The notes: generated by a model from the letters alone, not told the origin. DNA of 64,000 nt from Herbidospora solisilvae (GCF_009901565.1 NZ_WXEW01000001.1:1-64000), one strand, 5' to 3'. Positions 1-8,913 are shown, counted from the first letter of the stretch. Numbers and translations are program-made.

Positions 1-1
1 C

Positions 2-130
2 GGGATCAACCGGCTCAAACGCCACCGCGCCATCGCCACTCGCTACGACAAACTCGCCGTCCGCTACGAAGCCGCCGTCCAGATCGCCGCCATCAACGAC
101 TGGTTAACCCGACTTCGAAACACGACCTAG
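2..130 (+). CDS. IS5-family-like transposase, C-terminal end (cut by window edge)
   Basis: This open frame enters from the left edge and ends at TAG 128-130. It encodes about 42 residues including RYDKLAVRYEAAVQIAAIN and DWL, which resembles the usual C-terminal tail of actinobacterial IS5-family DDE transposases. Only the tail is visible, so the catalytic residues cannot be checked. Its stop lies inside the last codons of the reverse-strand NLR gene, so the element appears to have landed at, and possibly reshaped, the NLR 3' end. Confidence 0.7.
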   Translation, partial: GINRLKRHRAIATRYDKLAVRYEAAVQIAAINDWLTRLRNTT

Positions 131-2611
131 CCGGCGTCCCCTGCGGATGAACGTGATAGCCAGGTTCTGCTGAACGGCCAGGGTGTCGGGGTGGTCGCCG
201 CCCAGCACCCGCTCCCGATCGGCCAGGGTCTGCTCGTACAGCGGGATGGCCCGGCCCAGATCCCCCGCCGCCCGGTAGGCGTAGGCGAGGTTGTTGCGGG
301 AAGCCAAGGTGTCAGGGTGGTCACCGCCCAGCACCCGCTCCCGATCGGCCAGGGTCTGCTCGTACAGCGGGATGGCCCGGCCCAGATCCCCCGCCGCCCG
401 GTAGGCGCCGGCAAGGTTGTTGCGGGAAGCCAAGGTGTCAGGGTGGTCACCGCCCAGCACCCGTTCGCAGTCGGCCAGGGTCTGCTCGTATAGCGGGATG
501 GCTCGGCCCAGGTCCCCCGCCGCGTAATAGGCTCCGGCGAGGTTGTTGCGGGAGGTCAGGGTGTGAGGGTGGTCGCCGCCCAGCACCCGCACCTGATCGG
601 TCAGGGTCTGCTCGTATAGCGGGATGGCCCGGCCCAGATCCCCTCCCGTCCGGTAGGCGTACGCGAGGTCGTTGCGGGAGGTCAGGGTGTCGGGGTGGTC
701 GCCGCCCAGCACCCGCTCCCGATCGGTCAGGGTCTGCTCGTACAGCGGGATGGCCCTGCCCAGATCCCCCGCCGCCCGGTAGGCGCCGGCAAGGTTGTTG
801 CGGGATGACAGGGTGGAGGGGTGGTCGCCGCCCAGCACCCGCACCTGATCGGCCAGGGTCTGCTCATGCAGCGGGATGGCCCGGCCCAGATCCCCCGCCG
901 CCCGGTAGGCGTAGGCGAGGTTGTTGCGGGATGACAGGGTGGAGGGGTGGTCGCCGCCCAGCACCCGCTCCCGGTCGGCCAGGGTCTGCTCGTACAGCGG
1001 GATGGCCCGGCCCAGATCCCCCGCCGCCCGATAGGCACCGGCGAGATTGCTGCGAGCGGCCAGGGTGTGGAGGTGGTCGTCGCCGAGCACCCGCACCTGA
1101 TCGGCCGCAGTCTGTTCGAGCAGGGGGATGGCGCGGGCCAAGTCGGCCAGGTCCTGAAGGTAGACCCCGCACCAGGCGCGTAAGGACAGCAGACTTTCGG
1201 AAGGGTCACCGAGACTCGCGGCCAAGGTGTGCAGGGCGGTGGTCTGTTCAACCAGCATCTCCACGGCCGGGCGGGCGGTCCAGGTGGCCGCGTCGTCGGG
1301 GATGTGGTTGTTAAAGCTGTGCAGCAGCTCGACGGCGTTGTCGAGCACCTGGACCAGACGGTTTACCTCCTCGCTTTTGTCGCCGTCCTCGCCGTTATCG
1401 CCGCCGGTGGTGTGGTCGTCGCCTGCGGTGTGGTGGTGGGCGCGTTCACGCAGGACCCGGCTGGTCAGGCGGTGCATCAGCACCGTGGTGCCGTCCTCGC
1501 TGAAGGTGATCAGTGAGGTGTCGGCCAGGTCGGCCAGCAACTGGTCGATGTCTTCGGTGGCAGCGGGGTCGGGGTCGGTGGTGCCGTGAAGGATCGCCCG
1601 GGGGACGCCGGCCTCGGCCAGCACCGCCAGCAGCTCCAGCATGTCCCGCGCGTAGGGGATGGTCTGTTCGGCTTGGTCGATGGACAGCAGGATGGCTTGG
1701 GCGGTCCCGTCGGGGTAGCCGTCTGCGGCGTGCGGCAGATACCGGTACAGCGGGTAGCCGCGCAGCAGGGTGAGGTAGGCGGGGTAGGTCAAGCGGCGGC
1801 GGTGGATGTAGGCGCCGGCTTGGCCGACGGCCAGCGGCAGATGCCCCAGCTCGTCGGCGACCTGTTCGGCGCCTGCGCTGGTCAGGCCGGTCCGCTGGTG
1901 CAGGAAGGTCGTCGCCTGTGATGAGCTGAAGACGCCGACGTCGACCGCCTCGTACAAGGCGTGGAAGGTGCGGTTGCGGGTGGTGATCAGGATGCGGGTG
2001 GATCCGGTGGCCGGGCACCACCACCTCACCTGCTCCACATGGGCGGCGTTGTCGAACACCAGCAGCGCCGACTTGCGGGTAGCCGCCAGCCAGTCCCGCG
2101 CCTTCACCGCCCCGGTGTACGCGTCATCCTCCGCGGTGAACAGGCCCAGGCGGCGGGCCAGACCGGCCAGACCGGTGATGACCTGGTCTTCGCTCTCGGC
2201 GGTGACCCAGGCGATGACCGGCCACCCGGCCCGCTGGCATGCCCACGCGTAGGAGGCGGCCAGCAGGCTCTTTCCCACCCCCGGCGTCCCGGTGACCGCG
2301 TCGACCACCGCCGCACCCTGACCATCCACCCGCTCATGCAACCGCACCAGCAGGTCGGCCCGTTCCTGGAAAGCACGCGGCTGCTGAGGGATGTCACCCT
2401 CGACGATCTGTCTAGGCGGTGGGGGCAGCGGCGGCAGTTGGAAGGTCAGCGCCGTCTGTTGGTTGATCTCGTTGATGGTCTGGCCGCCCCCAGATTGGTA
2501 GATGCGGGCGCGCCCGGAGGCGGTAGCGTCCATCCGAGTCGACTCATCGGAACCTTCGCCAACAGGACCTTGATCTGGTTCTTCCGGCCCGGCCGGGGTC
2601 GGATAGTTCAT
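104..2611 (-). CDS. NB-ARC/TPR STAND NTPase (NLR-like) with amyloid-like N-terminal motif
   Basis: 835-residue cytoplasmic STAND NTPase. Residues 28-50 form a Gly/Gln/Asn-rich segment (IYQSGGGQTINE) like the C-terminus of the upstream partner. The NTPase has a P-loop GTPGVGKS at 108-115, Walker B LLVFDN at about 183-188, sensor ILITTRN, a GLPL-like GHLPLAVGQ and an MHR motif before the repeats. A charged low-complexity linker leads into about seven to eight 42-residue TPRs (LGGDHPDTL ... SRNNLAYAYRAAGDLGR), nearly identical to one another. The ATG overlaps the stop of the partner gene by 4 bp, so translation is probably coupled. The last residues (RVSKSG) overlap the transposase end at 2-130 and do not match the usual tail of sibling proteins. 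Role in defence or cell death is inferred from architecture. Confidence 0.9.
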   Translation of the reverse strand: MNYPTPAGPEEPDQGPVGEGSDESTRMDATASGRARIYQSGGGQTINEINQQTALTFQLPPLPPPPRQIVEGDIPQQPRAFQERADLLVRLHERVDGQGAAVVDAVTGTPGVGKSLLAASYAWACQRAGWPVIAWVTAESEDQVITGLAGLARRLGLFTAEDDAYTGAVKARDWLAATRKSALLVFDNAAHVEQVRWWCPATGSTRILITTRNRTFHALYEAVDVGVFSSSQATTFLHQRTGLTSAGAEQVADELGHLPLAVGQAGAYIHRRRLTYPAYLTLLRGYPLYRYLPHAADGYPDGTAQAILLSIDQAEQTIPYARDMLELLAVLAEAGVPRAILHGTTDPDPAATEDIDQLLADLADTSLITFSEDGTTVLMHRLTSRVLRERAHHHTAGDDHTTGGDNGEDGDKSEEVNRLVQVLDNAVELLHSFNNHIPDDAATWTARPAVEMLVEQTTALHTLAASLGDPSESLLSLRAWCGVYLQDLADLARAIPLLEQTAADQVRVLGDDHLHTLAARSNLAGAYRAAGDLGRAIPLYEQTLADRERVLGGDHPSTLSSRNNLAYAYRAAGDLGRAIPLHEQTLADQVRVLGGDHPSTLSSRNNLAGAYRAAGDLGRAIPLYEQTLTDRERVLGGDHPDTLTSRNDLAYAYRTGGDLGRAIPLYEQTLTDQVRVLGGDHPHTLTSRNNLAGAYYAAGDLGRAIPLYEQTLADCERVLGGDHPDTLASRNNLAGAYRAAGDLGRAIPLYEQTLADRERVLGGDHPDTLASRNNLAYAYRAAGDLGRAIPLYEQTLADRERVLGGDHPDTLAVQQNLAITFIRRGRRLGRVSKSG

Positions 2612-3180
2612 CGTTCGTTGATGGTTTGGTCGCGGCCGGCTTGGTACACCTGCCCCGAGCCTGACGCTTCCGCGTTCATCTGCACGTTCCGCGCCCCGTC
2701 ACCGGTGGAGACGATGCCGCGGTTGCCGCCGTGGACGGTGGTCGAGCGATCCTCGCCGATCCGCACGTCCCAGGCCGACCCGATCTGGTTGACGTTCCCG
2801 CCGATGTGGCTATTGGAGATGACCTGGCTGCCCGCCCCCGCCGTGATCGGCGCGTCCTTGACCAGGGCGGCGATGTCGGCGGCCAGCTGCCCATCGGCGC
2901 TCAGCGCCTTCTTCACCTGCAACCGTAACGCCGCCACCGCGTCGTCGCTGGCGTCCTCGATGACATCGGCCACCGCCTCCCGCAGCGCTGGCCGCGACAG
3001 CTCACTGCGGACCAGCAGGTCCAGCATCCGCAGCCCGAAAAGCGCCATGGCCTGCTCGGCCCGGACAACCGGCGCCGTCTCTGCAGGCGTGTCCCACACC
3101 TGGGCGCCGTATTCATCAGCCGCGGCCGTGATGTACGGAACCACCCGGCCGGTCAGCTCAGCGACCTCACCCATCGCCAT
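2608..3180 (-). CDS. Putative NLR partner/effector with helical N-terminus and tandem amyloid-like motifs
   Basis: About 190 residues, same operon as the NLR at 104-2611 with a 4-bp overlap. The first ~105 residues are predicted helical (VAELTGRVVPYITAA ... KALSADGQLAADIAALVKDA) and align with the product of 3703-4155. The C-terminal third holds three short Gly/Asn-rich motifs: SNSHIGGNVNQIGSAWDVRI, GIVSTGDGARNVQM, and VYQAGRDQTINE. The last pattern recurs at the N-terminus of its NLR. This matches the published layout in which a small effector and an NLR share an amyloid signalling motif, with the N-terminal domain as membrane-active or toxic module (compare the Bell domain; similarity not tested). 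Start 3180 is chosen because a GGGAGGGG-type ribosome site precedes it; an ATG at 3198 is also open. Confidence 0.8.
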   Translation of the reverse strand: MAMGEVAELTGRVVPYITAAADEYGAQVWDTPAETAPVVRAEQAMALFGLRMLDLLVRSELSRPALREAVADVIEDASDDAVAALRLQVKKALSADGQLAADIAALVKDAPITAGAGSQVISNSHIGGNVNQIGSAWDVRIGEDRSTTVHGGNRGIVSTGDGARNVQMNAEASGSGQVYQAGRDQTINER

Positions 3181-3702
3181 TCCCCTCCCCTTCGCCATTT
3201 TTCATCCCCCGAAGGTGGATGCGATCGTAACGCGCCCGCCACCCACAACCACGCGCCAATGACGCGAACAGTCCCCGACCGGACACCATTCACCAATTCG
3301 CACCCCTCCCACCCCGGGGACAAAGATCCATACCCCGGAGTTCAGTTGCGGCTATTTCTGATCACCAAGGCGTGCGGAACGCGACGCGCCCGGCGCATCG
3401 GAGTGTCTGACCTGCCAGAAGAGAGCAGGGTCCCGGCTGGGGAGGGTGGCGCGACACCGGAGGCCAGCCCGTCGGCGACGCCTGTACCTTGAGCCGCGAA
3501 TAATCGAAAGCCGACATATGCGGCATTCCAGGAATGTGGTCGAAACAGTGGGGGCGGGAGTTTCTCTCGTTCCGTTCCTGTGACGGTTTCGGGCCGGGAC
3601 GGGGTGTATCGCGTCAGAGATTCCGGTGTCGGCGATGGGGCGGGATACGATCGCGCGAACCTGTACACAAAAGACGGACAAAAAGGGGATGAGGGGGCGG
3701 GG
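3181..3702. promoter_or_regulatory. Divergent intergenic region between two NLR/effector modules
   Basis: No convincing gene is seen in these 522 bases. The two effector genes are transcribed away from each other from here. A possible -10 (TACGAT, 3646-3651) sits about 50 bp before the forward effector start. No copy of the 28-bp repeat was seen. Confidence 0.5.
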
Positions 3703-4155
3703 ATGGATGTCGCGGAAGTGGCCGCGCAGGTGGTCCCGTACGTGACCGCGGCGATCGGCGCTCTAGGCGGCGCGGTGTGGACCAAGACCCAGGACGCCGT
3801 GGTCGACGCGGCCGCCGGCTCGGTGGCTGATGGGGTAGTCGGCTGGGGGCGGCGTCTGCTGGGCCGGGTAGCTGAGCGGGAGGAGGGGCGGCCGGCGTTG
3901 GAGAGCGCGGTCGCCGACGTGGCCGCCGACCCCGCCGATCAGGACGCGGTGGCGGTGCTACGGGTGCGGATCCGCAAAGCGCTGGCCGCCGACCCGGCCC
4001 TGGCCGCCGACATCCAGCAGATGCTGGCCGCGGCCGCGCCCATCACCGCTGGGCCGGGCAGTCAGGTGATCTCCGGCAGCTACATCGGCGGGGACGCCTT
4101 CCAGATCGGCTCGGCGGGCAGCGTGTCGATCGACCGCCGTCCACCCTCTCGGTGA
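3703..4155 (+). CDS. Putative NLR partner/effector with QIG-type amyloid-like motif
   Basis: 150 residues. The N-terminal helical region (VAEVAAQVVPYVTAAIGALGG, later KALAADPALAADIQQMLAA) aligns with the 2608-3180 product. The C-terminus holds SGSYIGGDAFQIGSAGSVSI, which almost repeats residues 43-60 of the following NLR (SHIGGDAVQIGSARDVYI). The shared motif suggests the two proteins interact. The Q-I-G core with hydrophobic neighbours recalls the RHIM pattern of animal necroptosis proteins; that is an analogy, not shown homology. ATG 3703 follows a G-rich ribosome site; the frame is open 41 codons further upstream but only this start aligns with the paralogue. Confidence 0.8.
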   Translation: MDVAEVAAQVVPYVTAAIGALGGAVWTKTQDAVVDAAAGSVADGVVGWGRRLLGRVAEREEGRPALESAVADVAADPADQDAVAVLRVRIRKALAADPALAADIQQMLAAAAPITAGPGSQVISGSYIGGDAFQIGSAGSVSIDRRPPSR

Positions 4156-4323
4156 CCACCTCCCGGGCGGGACTGGGCGGACAGGTCCGTGAGCGCCTCC
4201 CGAGCCGCCTGAAGCGCCGAAGGCGCCGCCGGCGGGTGAGACCGCCTCATCACGTCCCTTTCATCCAGGCCGGTCAGCTCCGGCAGCCATCAGCGCAGAC
4301 TTCCTCCAGATCGGCCGCACGTC
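4156..4323. other. Gap between effector and NLR
   Basis: 168 bases between the partner and the NLR. A 63-codon frame (4152-4343) overlaps both but has Arg-rich composition and no recognisable content, so it is not called. The pair is probably one transcript. Confidence 0.4.
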
Positions 4324-6597
4324 ATGTCACCCGACACCCCTGAACCCGACCCCGCACTCACCCCCGCCTCTGATCTCGCCGATCCCCCGGCCTCCGCGCA
4401 GGAGCCCAGGCCGGGTGCGGCTGCTCATGGTGGGGTGTCGATGGCGGGGTCCCACATCGGCGGGGACGCCGTCCAGATCGGGTCGGCACGGGATGTGTAC
4501 ATCGGCACGCCACCGGCTGAGGGACCAGCGGGGGCGGGTGGGCCGGCGCGCCCGGTGCCGGGCCGGTTGCTGGCCGAGGTGACCGATCCGTTCGAGCACC
4601 AGCTGGAGATTCACCGCGCCATCGACACCAGCACCGGTGCCGCAGGCCCAGCCGCGCCGACGGACCTAGCGGCGCTTCCGGCGTATGTGCCGCGAGCGCA
4701 TGACCAGGCGCTGGCGCAGGTGGTCGCCCAGGCCGCTGACGGGCACAGCCGGATCGCGGTGCTGGTGGGCGGGTCCTCCACCGGTAAGACCCGCGCCTGC
4801 TGGGAAGCCCTCCACCCCCTGCGTGCTCGAGCAGAGGAATGGCGGTTGTGGCATCCCATCGACCCCACCCGCCCGGACGCGGCGCTGGCGGATCTGGAAC
4901 GGATCGGGCCGTACACGGTGGTGTGGCTGAACGAGGCCCAGTTCTACCTGGCCGACCCCGCCCTGGGTGAACGCGTCGCCGCCGGGCTGAGGGAACTGCT
5001 GCGCGACCCCGCCCGGGCTCCGGTGCTGGTGCTGGCCACTTTATGGCCGGCCTACTGGGACGCCCTGACCACCCGTTCAGGCTTTGACGCCCACGCGCAA
5101 GCCCGTGAACTGCTGGACGGGCACGCCATCACCGTCCCCGGAGCCTTCACCGACGCCGACCTGAACGCACTGGCCGGGCTGGCCGATGCTGACCCGCGCT
5201 TGGAAGAGGCCGCCGGGCAGGCCGGTGACGGGCAGGTCACACAGTACCTTGCCGGGGTTCCGGTCCTGATGGATCGCTACCGGCAAGCCTTACCGGCTAC
5301 CCGGGCGTTCATCCACGCGGCGATGGACGCCCGGCGTCTGGGGTGCGGACCGCATCTGCCGCTGGCGCTGCTGGCCGCGGCCGCTCCTGGTTATCTCACC
5401 GACGCCGAGTGGGAACAGAGCGGCCAGGACTGGCTTCAAGACGCCCTCGAGTATGTCACTGCTCCGTGCAATGGCATTCCTGGCATTCTGACGGCGGCCA
5501 GATCCGGAATCGCCCGAAATCAGCGGGGCAGCCGCACTGTCGCCCCCAACCCTCAGCCAGGTTCGGGGCTGCTCTACCGGCTGGCCGACTACCTCGATCA
5601 GCACGGCCGCCGTTACCGCACCGAACAGATCCCGCCCATCGACTTCTGGACCGCCATCGCAGCCCATGCGGACCCTGGCGACCTCAACGCGCTGGGGAAC
5701 GCCGCGTGGGCTCGGGGCTTGTACCGCGACGCTGTCCAACTCCACAAACATGCCACCGCCCACGGCAATCCGCAGGCCGCTTTTCCCCTGGTCGCTCACC
5801 TGCATACCCTGCACCCCGGCGACCAACGCCCAGCCCACTGGGCCGCCGCCCACGCCGCTCTCGATGACCCGTCCGCAGTGACCGGGTTGTTGAGCGGGTT
5901 GGCGGAGGTGGGGGCGCTTGAGCAGGTCGCGGTTTTGGCCGAGCGGGCCGCCGCTCACGTTGTTCTTGATGATCCGTCTGCGGTGGCCGTGCTGTTGCAC
6001 GGGTTGGGGGAGGTGGGGGCGTTTGAGCAGGTCGCGGTTTTGGCCGAGCGGGCCGCCGCTCACATTGTTCTTGATGATCCGTCTGCGGTGGCTTGGCTGC
6101 TGAGCGGGTTGCAGGAGGTGGGGGCATACGACCGGGTTGCCATGCTGCTGGCTCGTGAGCCTGCCGTCTGCGTCAACCTCGATGACCTTTTTGCCGTGGA
6201 AAGGCTGCTGCGTGTGTTGGGGGAGGTGGGGGCGTTTGAGCAGGTCGCGGTTTTGGCCGAGCGGGCCGCCGCTCACGTTGTTCTCGACGACCCGAACGAT
6301 GTGGCCATGCTCCTGAGCGTGTTGGGAGAGATAGGAGCGTTTGAGCCGGTCGCGGTTTTGGCCGGGCGGGCTGCCGCTCACATCGTCCTCGATGAGCCTT
6401 ATGGCGTGGCCGTGCTGCTGCGCGGATTGCAGGAGGTTGGGGCGCACAGGCAGGTGGACGTCCTGACTGCGCGGCTTCCCGCTGCAGAACAGTTCTGGCT
6501 GTTCCTGGAAATCAGCGGGAACGCGGAGCGGTTCAGATTCGGGCGGGAACCGAACGGCGACGCGGTCGCTTACTGGACATGGGATGACCTTGAGTGA
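4324..6597 (+). CDS. STAND-like P-loop NTPase with leucine/alanine-rich helical repeats
   Basis: 757 residues. Residues 40-60 (MAGSHIGGDAVQIGSARDVYI) match the C-terminal motif of the preceding small protein. A P-loop GGSSTGKT lies at 149-156 and a plausible acidic strand VVWLNEAQ about 50 residues later; the core sequence (LPAYVPRAHDQAL before the P-loop) differs from the NB-ARC copies elsewhere in the array and forms a separate subfamily. The C-terminal ~230 residues carry about six repeats of ~35 residues (EVGAFEQVAVLAERAAAH then VVLDDPSAVAVLL), helical and TPR-like. These repeats are near-identical in DNA. Probable sensor of an NLR/effector pair with 3703-4155. Confidence 0.85.
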   Translation: MSPDTPEPDPALTPASDLADPPASAQEPRPGAAAHGGVSMAGSHIGGDAVQIGSARDVYIGTPPAEGPAGAGGPARPVPGRLLAEVTDPFEHQLEIHRAIDTSTGAAGPAAPTDLAALPAYVPRAHDQALAQVVAQAADGHSRIAVLVGGSSTGKTRACWEALHPLRARAEEWRLWHPIDPTRPDAALADLERIGPYTVVWLNEAQFYLADPALGERVAAGLRELLRDPARAPVLVLATLWPAYWDALTTRSGFDAHAQARELLDGHAITVPGAFTDADLNALAGLADADPRLEEAAGQAGDGQVTQYLAGVPVLMDRYRQALPATRAFIHAAMDARRLGCGPHLPLALLAAAAPGYLTDAEWEQSGQDWLQDALEYVTAPCNGIPGILTAARSGIARNQRGSRTVAPNPQPGSGLLYRLADYLDQHGRRYRTEQIPPIDFWTAIAAHADPGDLNALGNAAWARGLYRDAVQLHKHATAHGNPQAAFPLVAHLHTLHPGDQRPAHWAAAHAALDDPSAVTGLLSGLAEVGALEQVAVLAERAAAHVVLDDPSAVAVLLHGLGEVGAFEQVAVLAERAAAHIVLDDPSAVAWLLSGLQEVGAYDRVAMLLAREPAVCVNLDDLFAVERLLRVLGEVGAFEQVAVLAERAAAHVVLDDPNDVAMLLSVLGEIGAFEPVAVLAGRAAAHIVLDEPYGVAVLLRGLQEVGAHRQVDVLTARLPAAEQFWLFLEISGNAERFRFGREPNGDAVAYWTWDDLE

Positions 6598-6671
6598 CTA
6601 GAGCGCTGGCCATCAAACAGAGCGCAGGATGATCTTGCGTATATCGAATTTATCGTCCTGGCCCAAGAAGG

Positions 6672-6722
6672 GTTTCATGTGTCCGTTCAAACCGCCTGAC
6701 TGTTTGCAACAACACATGAAAC
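6672..6722. repeat. 11-bp inverted repeat with long loop
   Basis: GTTTCATGTGT (6672-6682) and ACACATGAAAC (6712-6722) are perfect inverse copies around 29 bases. The outer bases (GTTTCAT/ATGAAAC) match the arms of the 28-bp repeat family, suggesting a rearranged relative. Confidence 0.6.
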
Positions 6723-6756
6723 ACGGTTCGCCCTGGTGGGACGTCTCGGCTAGCTC

Positions 6757-6784
6757 TGCTTCATAGGTGGACGCTGTCGATGTC
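6757..6784. repeat. 28-bp repeat family, degenerate copy
   Basis: Left arm TGCTTCATAGG and centre TGGACG match the family found throughout the array; the right arm (CTGTCGATGTC) is decayed. Confidence 0.5.
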
Positions 6785-6856
6785 CGAAGTCGACTGGGCG
6801 GATCCGAACTCCCCGCACTTTGCACCGTTGGCTGGTTCACCAGCCGTGCGGCCTCA

Positions 6857-6883
6857 AACCCCCCGGGTTTTGCCCGGGGGGTT
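6857..6883. terminator. Strong GC hairpin, probable bidirectional terminator
   Basis: AACCCCCCGGG (6857-6867) pairs perfectly with CCCGGGGGGTT (6873-6883) around loop TTTTG. It lies just past the stop of the reverse gene ending at 6902 and downstream of the forward NLR gene, so it can serve both. Confidence 0.75.
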
Positions 6884-6901
6884 GATGTCGTCGGGGTGGG
6901 T

Positions 6902-8764
6902 TCAGGTGGTGGTGTGGTTCTTGTCGGCGCGTGCCCAGAGTTTGAGCTGGGGCCAGGACAAGCGCAGGGGGCCTTTGGTTGTGGAGATCGCGGTCCACAG
7001 TTGGCTGGCGGGGGTGTCGTCCGAGCCGCGGCGGCCGTGCAGGATGACGGACCAGGGCAGTTCGGTGGTGTCGCCGAGGGCGCAGCGCAGCAGGGCCCGG
7101 TAGGTGGTCGAGGGAGTGCCGCCGCCGTAGCCGTAGGCGAAGGCGTCACTGCCCATGTGCGGCAGCATCGGCACGGGGTCGATCCGCATCCGGCCCTCGC
7201 TGGTCGGTGTGAGCGCGAGCAATGTCGTGGTCGACCCGAGTTCGTCGTCGCCGGCGATCACGGTCTTGTCGGTCCAGTGCGCGGTCACCTGCAGGCCGGC
7301 CGGCCATTCGGCGAGACTGTGATCCTGGCCGGAGCTGAGGCGGGTCACCAGGATGTAGCGGCCTTCGCTGTCGCGGTAGATGTTCTGGAGGCCGTCGGCG
7401 GGGTAGTCGGCGATCAGGCGCTGGACGCGCCGTAGCCGCAGCGCCGCGGCCGGGTCCGGTACCGGGGTCAGGGTTTTGCGCCAGGCCTCGACCACGGGGC
7501 CCTGCCAGGGGCCGGTGAAGCGCAGCAGCCCGTCATCGGCGACCGGAACGTAGGCATGCGAATCACGGATCCGGCCGGCTTGCTTGGCCATCGTGCGCAG
7601 TTGCCAGGCCAGCAGGGTGATGGCTTCTTCGTAGACCTCACCGCGGGGATCATCGAGGTCCAGTTCGCCCTCGATCGCGCGTAGCCGGGTCAGCTCTGCG
7701 CTGACCTGGTCGGGGTCGGTCACGGGCTGCGCTGCGGTGATGAGCTGCTCTACCTCGAACGACGGTGCGGGCCGGGCGGGGCGGCACACCAGGTACCAGC
7801 CGGGGCCGGTGTCGGCGAGGTGTTCGTGGGCCGCGCGGATCTCCCTCAGGCCTTCGGCGGCGTCGGCGGCCAGCGCGGCGAAGGCGGCCGGGAACTCCTC
7901 GGCCATGCCCACCTGGAGCGCGCGGGCGAGCCGCTCTTGTGCGGCGGGCCATTGGGTCACGGTGTCGGGGGTGATGAAGGTGCGGTCATAGGAGAGGGTC
8001 TGCTGGGCGTTGTCGGTGGTGGCGGTGTCGTTGACCCATAGCGGGATCGGGCGGCCGACCACGGCGGCGATCGCGGTCAGGTCCATCTGTCCCTTCCACT
8101 TCGTGTCCGCGTCGGCGGGGCTGATGGGGCGGGGGCCGGCCAGGCTGGGGCCGGTGCGGGAGATCCAGCGGCGCAGCCCGCCGAAGACGCCGGGCGCCTC
8201 GTCGGGGTCGGGGTCGGTCTGGTGGTAGCGGTCGAACAGCCGGTAGACGGAGGCGGTCTCAGGCAGGTCGTGGATGCTGGAGAGGTAGCTGAGGGACTTC
8301 TCCTGCGGCATGACGACCACAGCGTCGGCCCACCAGCGGGGGTGGATGAGCTCTGCGGCGGCTTTGGCCAGCCAGTCCTTGTGCGCGCCGCCGGTGTCGT
8401 CCAGGGGCTGCAGGTAGATGAGGTGCCCGTGCTCGGTGTCCCACACGATCACGTAGAAGGCCTGGTCGCGGTAGGAGCCGGGCAGCGTGACGATTCTTCG
8501 CTGCAGTTCCGGCGCCGGGCCGGCGGCGGGAGGGGCCCGGAACAGCCACAGGGAATCCTCGCTGACTTTCCGGCCGGTACGGGCGCACCAGGCGTCGATG
8601 GTCGCCGCGGACCACAGCGGCCGGCCATCGGCGTCGGCGCCGTCCGGGCGCGGAAGCCCGGAGGGTGTCGCGGTGGCCAGCGCCCGGGCGCGGCCCTCGG
8701 AGATGCCGGCACGACGAGCCAGTTGGGCCAGGGTATGCGGCGAGCGGTCAAGTGACTGTTCCAT
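6902..8764 (-). CDS. Large protein of unknown function with N-terminal HTH
   Basis: 620 residues from ATG 8764, which has a GAAGGGAAA ribosome site; an upstream in-frame ATG at 8821 lies inside a palindrome and is less likely. The N-terminus (HTLAQLARRAGISEGRARALATATPSGLPRPD) looks like a small helix-turn-helix. The remaining ~550 residues are not recognised; they are soluble, rich in Trp and Asp (PRWWADAVVVMPQEKSLSYL), with no P-loop and no membrane segment. It diverges from the resolvase gene, and two palindromes sit immediately upstream, suggesting autoregulation. Codon usage matches its neighbours. Confidence 0.7.
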   Translation of the reverse strand: MEQSLDRSPHTLAQLARRAGISEGRARALATATPSGLPRPDGADADGRPLWSAATIDAWCARTGRKVSEDSLWLFRAPPAAGPAPELQRRIVTLPGSYRDQAFYVIVWDTEHGHLIYLQPLDDTGGAHKDWLAKAAAELIHPRWWADAVVVMPQEKSLSYLSSIHDLPETASVYRLFDRYHQTDPDPDEAPGVFGGLRRWISRTGPSLAGPRPISPADADTKWKGQMDLTAIAAVVGRPIPLWVNDTATTDNAQQTLSYDRTFITPDTVTQWPAAQERLARALQVGMAEEFPAAFAALAADAAEGLREIRAAHEHLADTGPGWYLVCRPARPAPSFEVEQLITAAQPVTDPDQVSAELTRLRAIEGELDLDDPRGEVYEEAITLLAWQLRTMAKQAGRIRDSHAYVPVADDGLLRFTGPWQGPVVEAWRKTLTPVPDPAAALRLRRVQRLIADYPADGLQNIYRDSEGRYILVTRLSSGQDHSLAEWPAGLQVTAHWTDKTVIAGDDELGSTTTLLALTPTSEGRMRIDPVPMLPHMGSDAFAYGYGGGTPSTTYRALLRCALGDTTELPWSVILHGRRGSDDTPASQLWTAISTTKGPLRLSWPQLKLWARADKNHTTT

Positions 8765-8780
8765 ACGTTTCCCTTCGCCA

Positions 8781-8803
8781 TGCCGAGCACTTCCGCTCGT
8801 GCA
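8781..8803. promoter_or_regulatory. Half-conserved operator-like palindrome
   Basis: Shares GCCGAGC-N-TTCCGCTCG with the larger palindrome 40 bp away (8815-8848). Both lie just upstream of the reverse HTH gene, as expected for two binding sites of one regulator. Confidence 0.5.
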
Positions 8804-8814
8804 AGGGAAATGGT

Positions 8815-8848
8815 ATCCCATGCCGAGCGGTTCCGCTCGGTATGGGAT
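8815..8848. promoter_or_regulatory. 34-bp near-perfect palindrome (candidate operator)
   Basis: Two 16-bp arms with one mismatch flank a central TT; core CCGAGCGG and CCGCTCGG. It sits between the divergent HTH gene and the resolvase. Candidate binding site for the 6902-8764 product. Confidence 0.65.
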
Positions 8849-8913
8849 TTGGTCTCGCTTGGTCGTCGCACTGATGGCGCGCCCGCGATGGGCGTCTCGT
8901 AAACGTAGGTTTT

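Noticed and set aside
4152..4343. 63-codon frame bridging partner and NLR
   Set aside because: Arg-rich, no ribosome site and no resemblance to either gene; more likely chance. A QIG-like string appears in another frame but without coding context.
5290..6447. Long reverse open frame (385 codons), and similar ones at 26331-27731 and 39113-40261
   Set aside because: They lie antisense to repeat-rich NLR genes; high G/C at third positions makes such frames common, and their translations are repetitive, proline/glycine-rich shadows without family features.
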